DNA from: Bacillus oleivorans
Lineage (GTDB): Bacteria; Bacillota; Bacilli; Bacillales; JC228
Assembly: GCF_900207585.1 (NCBI RefSeq)
Contig: NZ_OAOP01000009.1
Coordinates: 62,001-126,000, forward strand
Direction: 5' to 3'
DNA length: 64,000 bases
The notes under the pieces are model-generated. The model saw nothing but the letters and a program-made list of their open reading frames with translations, did no database searches and was not told the origin of the DNA. Positions 15,873 through 24,241 of this stretch are shown piece by piece. The translations under genes and the position numbers were made by a program. The stretch's first letter is position 1. Each line of letters begins with the position of its first letter.

Positions 15873-16433
15873 CTATTTTCTCAAATAGATCTCTAGGAGT
15901 CCTACTAGCAACTGATAAGCTTTATCTATATCAAAATCGGGATCTACAATTTTCTGCAGGGCCAAACCATCGAAGCAGGCTAATAAAATACCAGCCATCT
16001 CAGTTGAGTCATCATATTGTTGGCCGACAATGTGCTTTAATGGTTCAGACAAGCTATCCCTCCCACTTTTTAAAATAGAAGCTGCTTCCTTCCGAACCCC
16101 TTCATTTTTTAGCCCGAGAGAAAAAATCTCATAGCGTAAGCGATACCAATCCGGTTCTTTATCTGACCGCTCTTTAATTTCCTTAAAGACATCAAATGGT
16201 GATAAAGAATATTTTTCATCCCCATCATACTTTTGGTGATAGTGACTTTGAATTTTTTGTTGAACGGCAAATAATATTTCTTCTTTGTTCTTAAAGTAAT
16301 AGTGAACTAGACCGGGTGTAATCTCCGCTTCGTTTGCAATGTCTTTTATCGATGCATTTGCATAGCCTTTTCTTGCAAATACCTTATAGGCAGCATCAAT
16401 TAAGAGTTGACGCTTATCTTCCTTCTTACTCAT
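15873..16433 (-). CDS. TetR family transcriptional regulator
   Basis: This 186-residue regulator has an N-terminal TetR helix-turn-helix at about residues 8-55 (LIDAAYKVFARKGYANASIKDIANEAEITPGLVHYYFKNKEEI) and a variable ligand-binding C-terminal domain with a YsiA/BetI-like layout. It sits directly upstream of, and in the same direction as, the serine hydrolase gene. Operator-like repeats before each of the two genes suggest that it represses itself and the hydrolase. GAGGTGA lies before the ATG. The inducer cannot be read from sequence. Confidence 0.9.
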   Translation of the reverse strand: MSKKEDKRQLLIDAAYKVFARKGYANASIKDIANEAEITPGLVHYYFKNKEEILFAVQQKIQSHYHQKYDGDEKYSLSPFDVFKEIKERSDKEPDWYRLRYEIFSLGLKNEGVRKEAASILKSGRDSLSEPLKHIVGQQYDDSTEMAGILLACFDGLALQKIVDPDFDIDKAYQLLVGLLEIYLRK

Positions 16434-16453
16434 ACTTTCACCTCAATTGTTTG

Positions 16454-16467
16454 GTCAACCAACCAAA
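16454..16467. promoter_or_regulatory. TetR operator before the tetR gene
   Basis: GTCAACCAACCAAA is the exact reverse complement of 15834-15847. It lies about 20 bases upstream of the tetR start, consistent with autoregulation. Confidence 0.78.
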
Positions 16468-16534
16468 TTATAGTGCTAACTAGAAACTAAGTCAATCTTT
16501 AATTAAAAGGATTACTTAGAATCCGTTAATCTAG

Positions 16535-16588
16535 AAAAAGAAGCAACCATCCAAACCCTAACTAGTAAAGGACAATTACTTCTTTTTT
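16535..16588 (-). terminator. Likely terminator of the CD3324-family gene
   Basis: AAAAAGAAG (16535-16543) pairs with CTTCTTTTTT (16579-16588) across a long loop. On the minus strand it directly follows the stop of the CD3324-like gene and ends in a T run. The long loop lowers confidence. Confidence 0.5.
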
Positions 16589-16591
16589 GTA

Positions 16592-16885
16592 TTATGGGGC
16601 ACGTCGGTCGTTAAATTCGCCACGTGCTTTATATATTATTTTCCGAATGCTTTCGATGGACAAATTGTACTTTTTCTCTAATTCCTCAAAAGACCAGCCA
16701 TCACTGTATAATTGATAAATTTCTTCATTTCTTCGAGCAAGTAATCGACGGGAACCGTTTATTTCGCCCCATCCAGCTCGCTGATTGTTTTGCTTAGGGA
16801 TATAAATCAGTTCGCCTTGAATATGCTTCTGTACTTCCTTCAGCAAGCTAGGAGGGAACACCTCTTTTCCATTTTTGTATTGCAA
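16592..16885 (-). CDS. CD3324-family HTH protein
   Basis: The 97-residue protein begins with the segment VFPPSLLKEVQKHIQGELIYIPK and a GWGEINGSRRLLARRN motif, then a helix-turn-helix-like C-terminus (WSFEELEKKYNLSIESIRKIIYKAR). This is the layout of the small CD3324 family of Firmicutes, which I take to be DNA-binding but of unknown role. The start codon is TTG at 16885 with AAGGAGG eight bases upstream. It stands alone on the minus strand between the tetR gene and the mannitol operon. Confidence 0.75.
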   Translation of the reverse strand: MQYKNGKEVFPPSLLKEVQKHIQGELIYIPKQNNQRAGWGEINGSRRLLARRNEEIYQLYSDGWSFEELEKKYNLSIESIRKIIYKARGEFNDRRAP

Positions 16886-17067
16886 AATTTACGTCCTCCT
16901 TATTCAGGTGTACGTGAAAAAACAATTTCGCATGTTTCATGTTTCATGTCTCTCCTTTCGCTCGTAAATTGATCGTACAGTTTACAAAAATGTGTAGGCA
17001 TAACACATATTTATAGTATAAGTGGAATTTGTGCTTGCGGGAAGTCATAATGTTCAGAAAATATTAA

Positions 17068-17127
17068 GGACCGCCATTGCAGCGGTCCCATACTATGAGA
17101 TTCCGACTAAGCGGAAATCACCTCATA
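17068..17127. other. Two adjacent hairpins in the long mtlA upstream region
   Basis: The stretch from 16886 to 17437 has no gene. In it, GGACCGC/GCGGTCC (17068-17074 and 17082-17088) forms one stem. TATGAG/CTCATA with inner TTCCG/CGGAA (17094-17127) forms a second. No T run follows on the plus strand. They lie upstream of the mapped mtlA promoter, so they are not part of its leader. Their role is unknown. Confidence 0.5.
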
Positions 17128-17166
17128 TATTGTGATCAAACCAATCAGCCCCCTTTCGCTAATTTT

Positions 17167-17179
17167 TGTCGGTCCGACA
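17167..17179. promoter_or_regulatory. Perfect 13-bp palindrome
   Basis: TGTCGGTCCGACA is perfectly symmetric about its central T. It lies 135 bases before the MtlR operator. It could be an operator for an unknown regulator or part of the promoter region of the CD3324 gene. No second copy was noticed in the window. Confidence 0.4.
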
Positions 17180-17301
17180 CCTTTATTAACGCACAGAATC
17201 ACCAGTGCAAACAAGTGAAGAAATAAATATAATCATTTTTTACCTGGCTTTTATTGATATTTCACCTGCATTTTAATGGACAGGACTTAAGTCTTATTTA
17301 A

Positions 17302-17329
17302 TTTTGGCAACATTTCGCGTGACAAAATG
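17302..17329. promoter_or_regulatory. MtlR operator upstream of mtlA
   Basis: TTTTGGCA and TGACAAAA are inverted arms separated by 12 bases. The same arrangement (TTTTGGCA, 12 bases, TGACGAAA) recurs at 18928-18955 before mtlR. The TTGNCA-type arms agree with known MtlR binding sites in Bacillus and Geobacillus. It lies just upstream of the -35 of the mtlA promoter, as expected for an activator. Confidence 0.82.
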
Positions 17330-17343
17330 CTCTTTTCTTTAAA

Positions 17344-17372
17344 TTGAAACCGCTTTACATCACCTTTATCAT
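17344..17372 (+). promoter_or_regulatory. mtlA promoter with overlapping cre-like site
   Basis: TTGAAA (17344-17349) and TATCAT (17367-17372) are 17 bases apart and give a plausible sigma-A promoter. TGAAACCGCTTTAC at 17345-17358 overlaps the -35 and agrees with the first twelve positions of the cre consensus, which would allow CcpA repression. Confidence 0.6.
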
Positions 17373-17437
17373 TAAGTTGTACGATAGAATCTAGCATGTT
17401 TAGATAGATTAATGGTTGAAAGAAAGGAGCAAAATGT

Positions 17438-18874
17438 ATGTCAAAAGTAGCAGAGACACAAAAGTCTGATTTTCGTGTGAAGATTCAGCGCTTTGGCAGT
17501 TATTTAAGCGGCATGATTATGCCGAATATCGGTGCTTTTATTGCTTGGGGTCTTATAACAGCATTATTTATTCCTACTGGCTGGTTTCCAAATGAAGAAT
17601 TAGGTCAGCTCGTTGGACCGATGATTAGCTTTTTACTTCCATTATTAATTGGATATACAGGCGGTAAGATGATTTATGAAGGCCGCGGTGGAGTTGTTGG
17701 GGCAACAGCAACAATGGGGGTTATCGTCGGTTCTGATATTCCGATGTTCCTCGGGGCTATGATTATGGGACCGCTTGGCGGCTGGTTAATTAAAAAAGTA
17801 GACCAAGTCATTCAGCCTAAGGTTAAACAAGGCTTTGAGATGTTAGTTAATAACTTCTCTGCAGGGATCCTTGCTGCTATTTTAACGGTCATTGCCTATT
17901 GGGCGATTGGCCCAGTAGTAGAAGGTTTAAACACGGTTTTAGCTGCCGGGGTTGAAGTGATTGTAAATGCTGGTTTACTTCCGCTCGCTAATATTTTCAT
18001 AGAACCAGCGAAAGTTCTATTCTTAAACAATGCGATTAACCATGGAATTTTAAGTCCGCTTGGTGCGGAGCAAGCAGCAGATACAGGAAAATCCATTCTA
18101 TTTTTACTTGAAACAAACCCAGGACCAGGTCTTGGCATCCTGCTTGCTTTCATGTTTTTTGGAAAAGGTACAGCAAGACAAACATCACCGGGAGCGGCGA
18201 TTATCCACTTCTTCGGTGGTATTCATGAGATTTATTTCCCTTATATCTTAATGAAGCCACTATTAATTTTGGCAGCGATCGCAGGTGGAATCAGTGGTGT
18301 ATTTACCTTTACATTATTCAATGTAGGGTTGGTGGCGCCTCCATCACCAGGAAGTATCTTTGCCCTTATGGCGATGACGCCAAAAGGCGGCGGCCACTTA
18401 GGCGTGCTGCTTGGAGTTCTGGTTGCTACAGCTGTTTCCTTTGCGATTGCTTCTCTGATTTTAAAAACAAGTAAGCAGGACGAGGAAGAGGATATTACGA
18501 AGGCTGCTGCTAAAATGGAAGAGATGAAGGGTAAAAAGAGTTCTGTAGCAGAAACCTTTGAAGCACCAAAAGCAAATGAAATCCATTCATTTGATGCTAA
18601 AAATGTAAATAAAATTATCTTTGCTTGTGATGCAGGAATGGGTTCAAGTGCGATGGGAGCTTCTATTTTAAGAAATAAAGCCCAAAAAGCAGGATTAAAC
18701 ATTGATATTACCAATACAGCGATTAGCAATATCCCTGATGATGCTGATATTGTCATAACACATAAAGACTTAACGCCGCGGGCGAAAGAAAAATTACCAA
18801 CCGCTCATCATATTTCTGTGGATAACTTCTTAAATAGTCCGAAGTATGATGAACTGATAGAAGATCTAAAATAA
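17438..18874 (+). CDS. mtlA: Mannitol PTS transporter EIICB
   Basis: The 478-residue membrane protein imports and phosphorylates mannitol. The EIIC membrane domain covers about residues 12-345 (FGSYLSGMIMPNIGAFIAWGLITALF, then AAIIHFFGGIHEIYFPYILMKP with the GGIHE motif). A linker leads to the EIIB domain with the active Cys397 in FACDAGMGSSAMGAS. It lacks the EIIA domain, which is supplied by mtlF three genes on, as in other Bacillaceae. AAAGGAG lies before the ATG. A terminator follows mtlA, so mtlR-F-D may depend on their own promoter or on read-through. Confidence 0.96.
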   Translation: MSKVAETQKSDFRVKIQRFGSYLSGMIMPNIGAFIAWGLITALFIPTGWFPNEELGQLVGPMISFLLPLLIGYTGGKMIYEGRGGVVGATATMGVIVGSDIPMFLGAMIMGPLGGWLIKKVDQVIQPKVKQGFEMLVNNFSAGILAAILTVIAYWAIGPVVEGLNTVLAAGVEVIVNAGLLPLANIFIEPAKVLFLNNAINHGILSPLGAEQAADTGKSILFLLETNPGPGLGILLAFMFFGKGTARQTSPGAAIIHFFGGIHEIYFPYILMKPLLILAAIAGGISGVFTFTLFNVGLVAPPSPGSIFALMAMTPKGGGHLGVLLGVLVATAVSFAIASLILKTSKQDEEEDITKAAAKMEEMKGKKSSVAETFEAPKANEIHSFDAKNVNKIIFACDAGMGSSAMGASILRNKAQKAGLNIDITNTAISNIPDDADIVITHKDLTPRAKEKLPTAHHISVDNFLNSPKYDELIEDLK

Positions 18875-18885
18875 TATCAACCAGC

Positions 18886-18926
18886 AAGGCTAACTCTAAT
18901 AGTGGAGTTAGCCTTCGTTCATTTTA
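18886..18926 (+). terminator. Terminator after mtlA
   Basis: AAGGCTAACTC (18886-18896) pairs perfectly with GAGTTAGCCTT (18905-18915), followed by a T-rich tract. It separates mtlA from mtlRFD. Confidence 0.85.
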
Positions 18927-18927
18927 A

Positions 18928-18955
18928 TTTTGGCAACAATAAACGTGACGAAATT
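18928..18955. promoter_or_regulatory. MtlR operator upstream of mtlR
   Basis: This second copy of the mtlA-type operator shares the arms TTTTGGCA and TGACGAAA and the same 28-base length, with the identical inner CAACA and CGTG. A further half-site TTTTGTCAACA lies at 19028-19038. It suggests self-activation of the mtlRFD unit. Confidence 0.78.
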
Positions 18956-19002
18956 TTAAATTCATTTCCTTGTGATTAATATAAACGGGCTTTATTATAA
19001 GA

Positions 19003-19031
19003 TTGACAAAACAAAAATAGTAATTTAATTT
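19003..19031 (+). promoter_or_regulatory. Candidate mtlR promoter
   Basis: TTGACA (19003-19008) and TAATTT (19026-19031) lie 17 bases apart, about 45 bases before the mtlR start. The -10 overlaps a TTTTGTCAACA half-site of the MtlR operator type. Confidence 0.5.
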
Positions 19032-19076
19032 TGTCAACAAGTTTCTCGTAATAGGCCTGTATGTGGAGTGGATCGA

Positions 19077-21167
19077 ATGTATATCTCTGCAAGAGAGCGA
19101 AAGATATTGGAGCTTTTACTTAACCATTATGAAGAAATGACAGTTAAAGATCTTGCCAATGAGTTAGCTGTTAGCCCTCGTACCGTTCATCGTGATTTAA
19201 AAGGGGTAGAGGAAATTCTGCAAGAGAATAGTCTGGAGCTTAATAAGAAATCCGGAATCGGTATTCAGATAATAGGAAATCAAGAGGATCGAGAAAAATT
19301 ACGGCTTTTTCTTTTTCATTTGTCTCATCATGAATATACACCAGAAGAAAGGCAAACCTTTGTCTTGTCAGCATTATTAGATGCAAACGAGCCCGTAAAG
19401 CTGCTGGCATTAGCGAATGAACTAAATGTGACAATTGCAACGATTAGTCATGACTTAAATAAAATTGAAGAGCAAGTTAAGCCATTTGGGTTAACATTAC
19501 TAAGAAAACGCGGATATGGTGTAGAAGTAATAGGAAAAGAATCAGCTAAGCGAAAAGCTATGAGTAAGCTGATTATGGAGAATATAGAGGAATCTGAGCT
19601 GCTTTCTATTTTAAAAGAAACAATCCAAAAAAAGTCCGCCCAAACAGAGGATACAATTACAGATCGGCTGCTTGGACTCGTTGACAAAAAGAAGCTTTTG
19701 ATTATCGAAAAACAAATTGAAACTATTAAAGATGATCTTCCTTATTCACTTGCAGACAGCGCCTATATCGGGCTAGTCGTTCATTTAGCTTTAGCGATCG
19801 AACGAATTCAGCACGGGGAAGAAATCCATTTTGACCAAGATTTCCTCGAAGGCCTGAAAGACACGAAGGAATTTGAAGTCGCCCAAAAAATTGTAGCAAA
19901 TCTTGAGGGAGTCTTTCGGATTCATATCTCTCCTGGAGAAATAGGCTATATCACGATGCATTTATTGGGGGCAAAGCTGCGTACGGATCATGATGACCTA
20001 TTTGAAGAATTGAGTATCCAAGTTGGATATTCTGCACAAAAACTAATTCACTTTGTTAGTGAAGAAATTGGTTTTGATTTAACGAGAAATATATCCTTAT
20101 TACAAGGATTGGTCGCCCATTTAAGACCTGCTTTATATCGTATAAAACAGAACATGGGTATATCGAACCCGCTTCTTCCTAGAATTGAACTGGAATATAA
20201 CGATATGTTTTCAATCCTAGAAAAGGCTGTAAAAGTGATTTTTCCAGATTTAGAAGTGCCTAAAGAGGAAATTGGCTATTTAGTGATGCACTTTGCTTCC
20301 GCTCTTTTAAATAAAGAGCAAGATACAGAACATAACATATTGGTTGTCTGCTCGAGCGGGATCGGGACTTCGAAAATCCTTTCAACTAAATTAAAGCAAG
20401 AAATACCAGGACTTAAGACAGTGAATGCATCTTTGTTTGATTTAGAAAAAACAAATGTGAAGGAATTTGATGCGATTGTCACAACTGTTCCTTTAAAAGA
20501 TCTAAAAGAGGATTATTTGGTTGTAAGTCCGCTTTTGTCAGCAGAAGAGGTAAATAAAATAAAAAGGCTGTTACTCACAAAACAAACCTTCTCTAACCAG
20601 AGGCAAAAAGTTAGAACAGAAGCTCGCCCGTTTGATCACGGGGACTTTTTGGAACAATTACAAAAGATAAAAAACTATTCAGCGGCTATATACGAGATTT
20701 TAAGCAGCTTTGGTGTGTATCATTTAGAAGCTGATTCTGTTGAAGGGGCATTAAATCAAGTATGTGATTCCCTTTATATGCAAAACGCAATAAGTCATAT
20801 TCCGAAGGTGATTGAAGATCTTTTAAGACGGGAACATATCGGCGGGCTCGGAATTCCGGGAACATCCCTAGCTTTATATCATACGAAAAGCGAGTATGTT
20901 CAAGTACCATGCTTTACCGTGTGCAGGCTCAATCATCCTATATCAGTAAGATCGATGGATGGTTCCCAAATCGAAATGAATTCACTTCTTCTTTTGCTAT
21001 CCCCGAAAGAAGCGGATGAAGAATCATTAGAAATATTAAGTTCGATTAGCTCCCTTATTATTCGGGATGAACGATCGATCAAGATGTTTCAGTTAAGTCA
21101 AGAGGATGAACTGGCCGATTTTTTAGGTGCAGAACTGAAAGCTATTTATCAAGAAAAAGTAAAATAA
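19077..21167 (+). CDS. mtlR: Mannitol operon transcriptional activator MtlR
   Basis: This 696-residue PTS-controlled activator has two N-terminal helix-turn-helix segments (YISARERKILELLLNHYEEMTVKDLANELAVSPRTVHRDL, and another near residue 110). Two PRD regulatory domains follow (conserved histidines in VVHLALAIER and YITMHLLGAKLR, and again in HFVSEEIG and YLVMHFASALLN). An EIIB-Gat-like domain with the phosphorylatable cysteine VVCSSGIGTSK comes next, and an EIIA-Mtl-like domain ends the protein. It binds the TTTTGGCA repeats and is controlled by phosphorylation. The ATG at 19077 is preferred to the GTG at 19068, because TGGAG lies eight bases before it. Confidence 0.94.
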   Translation: MYISARERKILELLLNHYEEMTVKDLANELAVSPRTVHRDLKGVEEILQENSLELNKKSGIGIQIIGNQEDREKLRLFLFHLSHHEYTPEERQTFVLSALLDANEPVKLLALANELNVTIATISHDLNKIEEQVKPFGLTLLRKRGYGVEVIGKESAKRKAMSKLIMENIEESELLSILKETIQKKSAQTEDTITDRLLGLVDKKKLLIIEKQIETIKDDLPYSLADSAYIGLVVHLALAIERIQHGEEIHFDQDFLEGLKDTKEFEVAQKIVANLEGVFRIHISPGEIGYITMHLLGAKLRTDHDDLFEELSIQVGYSAQKLIHFVSEEIGFDLTRNISLLQGLVAHLRPALYRIKQNMGISNPLLPRIELEYNDMFSILEKAVKVIFPDLEVPKEEIGYLVMHFASALLNKEQDTEHNILVVCSSGIGTSKILSTKLKQEIPGLKTVNASLFDLEKTNVKEFDAIVTTVPLKDLKEDYLVVSPLLSAEEVNKIKRLLLTKQTFSNQRQKVRTEARPFDHGDFLEQLQKIKNYSAAIYEILSSFGVYHLEADSVEGALNQVCDSLYMQNAISHIPKVIEDLLRREHIGGLGIPGTSLALYHTKSEYVQVPCFTVCRLNHPISVRSMDGSQIEMNSLLLLLSPKEADEESLEILSSISSLIIRDERSIKMFQLSQEDELADFLGAELKAIYQEKVK

Positions 21168-21180
21168 AGGAGTGCACAAC

Positions 21181-21618
21181 ATGACAAACGCAATCTTTAC
21201 TAAAGAAAATATCATCCTTAATGCAAGTTTTTCTACTAAAGAAGAGGCGATTAGAAGTACTGGGCAAATCTTAGTAAATAAAGGGTACACAGAACCAGAA
21301 TATATTGAAAAAATGTTGGAACGGGAAGAATTAACATCGACCTATATGGGAAATTTTGTGGCGATTCCTCACGGTACAGAGGATGCAAAGAAATCGGTAA
21401 AGTCTTCAGGGCTATCCCTGGTTCAGGTTCCAGACGGAGTCGATTTTGGCGGCGGAAACATTGTGAAAGTCTTAATCGGAATTGCGGGTAAAGACGGAGA
21501 GCACTTAGAGATTTTATCAAAAATCGCGATTGTTTGCTCGGAGGAAGAAAATATTCAAAAAATAGTTGAAGCAAAGACGTCTGAAGAGATTTTAAGCTTA
21601 TTTAATGAGGTGAATTAA
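21181..21618 (+). CDS. mtlF: Mannitol PTS component EIIA
   Basis: This 145-residue soluble protein passes phosphate from HPr to the EIIB domain of MtlA. The phosphorylated residue is His64 in AIPHGTEDAKKS, within the EIIA-Mtl domain (residues 3-143). The start at 21181 has AAAGGAG upstream, whereas the GTG at 21172 would place the binding site too close. It ends one base before mtlD, whose binding site GAGGTGA lies in its last codons, so the two are translationally coupled. Confidence 0.95.
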   Translation: MTNAIFTKENIILNASFSTKEEAIRSTGQILVNKGYTEPEYIEKMLEREELTSTYMGNFVAIPHGTEDAKKSVKSSGLSLVQVPDGVDFGGGNIVKVLIGIAGKDGEHLEILSKIAIVCSEEENIQKIVEAKTSEEILSLFNEVN

Positions 21619-22758
21619 ATGCTTGCAATCCATTTTGGAGCAGGGAACATCGGGAGAGGCTTTATTGGAAGTCTTTTATCAAATGCAGGCTATCAGGTGT
21701 GCTTTGTAGACGTAAATGCAGAGATTGTAAATTTAATAAATGAAAAACAAGAATACCGCGTAGTGCTAGCTGATGAAAAAAGTCAAGAAACAATCGTTAA
21801 AAATGTAAAAGCCATTAATAGCATACAAAATCCAGAGGCTGTGATGGACGCGATTGCTGCTGCTGACATTGTGACGACAGCAGTGGGTCCTAACGTACTG
21901 GTGATTATTTCCGATCTTATTGCAAATGGTTTAAGAAAAAGGCTGGAACAAACGGACAAGTCCCTTAATTTGATTGCCTGTGAGAACATGATTGGAGGAA
22001 GTGCTTTTCTTAAGGAGAAAGTGTACGAAAAACTATCCCAAGCTGAAAAGCAACAGTTCGATCAATATTTTGCTTTTCCCAATGCGGCAGTGGATCGGAT
22101 CGTTCCTAATCAAAGTAATGAAGATAAATTAATGGTATCTGTTGAACCGTTTTATGAATGGGTTGTCGACCAGTCTCAGATGGTGGGAGTAATTCCGGAT
22201 ATTGAAGGCATAACCTTTGTTAATGACTTAAAACCTTATATTGAAAGAAAGCTGTTTACGGTTAACACAGGCCATGCTGTTGCAGCATATTTAGGATTTC
22301 AAGCAGGTTTAAAAACAATCAAGGACGCGATGGAAGATCCTGAGGTTTCACAAACCGTTCATGAGGCACTAAAGGAAACAGGTTCTGTTTTAGTGAAGAA
22401 ATATAGCTTTGATGATGAGCATATGAAATATATAAAAAAAATTATAGCCAGGTTTATGAATCCTTATATCAATGACGAAATACCGAGAGTAGCAAGAGGT
22501 CCTATTCGTAAGCTTGGAGCGAATGACCGTTTGGTGGGGCCAGCTGTTCAATATTATGAATACTTAAAAGGACATCCTGTTCACTTAGTGAAAGGGATAG
22601 CGGCAGCTCTTCAATACGATTTTCCACAAGATGAGGAAGCTGTTAAATTACAGGAAAAAGTGAAAGAGAAGGGATATGAAGGAGCAATGAAGGAAATTTG
22701 CGGAATTGCACCGGATCACCCTTTATTCTCACTAGTTTTATCGCAGTTAGCCAAATAG
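21619..22758 (+). CDS. mtlD: Mannitol-1-phosphate 5-dehydrogenase
   Basis: The 379-residue enzyme oxidises mannitol 1-phosphate to fructose 6-phosphate with NAD. The N-terminal Rossmann motif HFGAGNIGRGFIG (5-17) binds the cofactor. The conserved active-site segments ACENMIGGSAFL, FPNAAVDRIVP and KLFTVNTGHAVAAYLG (catalytic lysine) are present. The length is as expected. It follows mtlF without a gap and is the last gene of the operon, followed by a strong terminator. Confidence 0.96.
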   Translation: MLAIHFGAGNIGRGFIGSLLSNAGYQVCFVDVNAEIVNLINEKQEYRVVLADEKSQETIVKNVKAINSIQNPEAVMDAIAAADIVTTAVGPNVLVIISDLIANGLRKRLEQTDKSLNLIACENMIGGSAFLKEKVYEKLSQAEKQQFDQYFAFPNAAVDRIVPNQSNEDKLMVSVEPFYEWVVDQSQMVGVIPDIEGITFVNDLKPYIERKLFTVNTGHAVAAYLGFQAGLKTIKDAMEDPEVSQTVHEALKETGSVLVKKYSFDDEHMKYIKKIIARFMNPYINDEIPRVARGPIRKLGANDRLVGPAVQYYEYLKGHPVHLVKGIAAALQYDFPQDEEAVKLQEKVKEKGYEGAMKEICGIAPDHPLFSLVLSQLAK

Positions 22759-22767
22759 AATGATTGA

Positions 22768-22807
22768 AGCACTGATGGCCGGTTAAGATCGGTCATCAGT
22801 GCTTTTT
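22768..22807 (+). terminator. Terminator of the mannitol operon
   Basis: AGCACTGATGGCC (22768-22780) pairs with GGTCATCAGTGCT (22791-22803) with one mismatch, followed by five T. Confidence 0.88.
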
Positions 22808-22949
22808 AGTTCTGACTAACTTTTGAATATTCATAACAAAATTATATTTAGAAACCATTAACCGTTCCGATTCAATAAATGGGCATATAATTATTCTATT
22901 ATTTTTGAAATATTATATTTTTATAAAATACTATTCCAAAAAATGCAAT

Positions 22950-22978
22950 TTGAATTTTTATGAAAATTTATGCATAAT
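22950..22978 (+). promoter_or_regulatory. Candidate promoter of the M20-AbgT operon
   Basis: TTGAAT (22950-22955) and CATAAT (22973-22978) are 17 bases apart, about 70 bases before the amidohydrolase gene. The surrounding DNA is very AT-rich, so the match is only suggestive. Confidence 0.45.
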
Positions 22979-23046
22979 AGGACTATAGTGATTTAGCGTA
23001 TTAAAGCAACTAGATTACTAGATTAGATGATTAGGAGTTGTGCCAA

Positions 23047-24222
23047 TTGGAAAAGAATCTGGTTCTTACAACTATTGAAGAAGTATATCAGGATGTCATC
23101 ACATGGCGTCGACAATTCCATGAAAATCCAGAGCTGTCATTTCAAGAATTCCGAACCTCTCAATATGTTTACGATTTGCTTGAAAGCTTCGGAGGGTTTG
23201 AGCTTTCAAGACCAACAAAAACAAGTGTTGTAGCCCGGTTAAAGGGGTCAAAACCAGGTAAGGTAATTGCTCTACGTGCTGATATGGATGCTTTGCCAAT
23301 TCAGGAAGAGACGGGATTGCCATTTGCATCAAAAAAAGATGGCGTTATGCATGCCTGCGGCCATGATGGTCATACAGCCATGCTGCTCGGAGCTGCCAAA
23401 GTTTTAAAAGATTATAAAGAATCATTAAGCGGAGAAATTGTTTTCCTTTTTCAGCATGGAGAGGAACTCCAGCCTGGAGGAGCTAGAGAAATGGTGCAAG
23501 CCGGAGTTCTTGAAGGTGTAGATCAAGTTGCCGGCATCCATTTAATGTCAACCATGCCATATGGCACAATTGGGATACGTAAAGGATCCATAACTTCAGC
23601 AAGTGATATTTTTACTATAACTGTTCAAGGGAAGGGCGGACATTCCTCAACTCCTGAACTAACCATTGATCCATTAGCGATAGGGGCACAAATTGTTATG
23701 GGGCTCAATCATATTGTTTCACGATCAGTTGGTGCGTTAGATTCTGCCGTATTATCCGTTACTCGTTTCCACGCCGGTGATGCATTTAATGTTATCCCAG
23801 ATACTGTAGAAATTGGAGGATCTGTGAGAACCCTTGCTCAGTCTGTCCGTGAACTCGTTAAAAAACGTATTAGTGAAGTAACGGAAGGAATCGCTAAAGC
23901 GAATGGAGCTGCTGTAAAAGTTGACTATATATATGGCTATGATCCTGTTATAAATGACAGTGATGTAACCGAACAAGTAGCCAGTGTGATTGAAGAACAA
24001 TTAGATGGTTCGCTAGAATGGGTTCCGCCTATGCTCGGCGGCGAGGATTTTTCCGCATTCACTAATGAAAAGCCGGGCTGCTTTGTATTTATCGGATCGG
24101 GAAATGAAGCGAAGGGAATCGTTTATCCTCACCACCATCCTAAGTTTGATCTAGATGAAAGAGCGATGAAGGAAGGCTTGAAATTTCACGTATTCACAGC
24201 CCTAACACTAACCAATCAATAG
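23047..24222 (+). CDS. M20-family amidohydrolase (aminoacylase-like)
   Basis: This 391-residue zinc-dependent hydrolase of the M20D type (HipO/AbgB-like) contains the metal-binding motifs ALRADMDALPIQEETGLPFAS, HACGHDGHTAMLLGAAKVL, the catalytic glutamate in FLFQHGEELQPGGA, and a late GGEDFSAF. Substrates of the family are N-acyl or aromatic-acyl amino acids. Directly downstream lies an AbgT-type transporter, which points to uptake and cleavage of a p-aminobenzoyl-glutamate-like compound or another acyl amino acid. The TTG at 23047 is chosen because TTAGGAG ends nine bases before it; the TTG at 23038 would touch the binding site. Confidence 0.87.
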   Translation: MEKNLVLTTIEEVYQDVITWRRQFHENPELSFQEFRTSQYVYDLLESFGGFELSRPTKTSVVARLKGSKPGKVIALRADMDALPIQEETGLPFASKKDGVMHACGHDGHTAMLLGAAKVLKDYKESLSGEIVFLFQHGEELQPGGAREMVQAGVLEGVDQVAGIHLMSTMPYGTIGIRKGSITSASDIFTITVQGKGGHSSTPELTIDPLAIGAQIVMGLNHIVSRSVGALDSAVLSVTRFHAGDAFNVIPDTVEIGGSVRTLAQSVRELVKKRISEVTEGIAKANGAAVKVDYIYGYDPVINDSDVTEQVASVIEEQLDGSLEWVPPMLGGEDFSAFTNEKPGCFVFIGSGNEAKGIVYPHHHPKFDLDERAMKEGLKFHVFTALTLTNQ

Positions 24223-24241
24223 CATCTAGAGGAGGGGAAAT

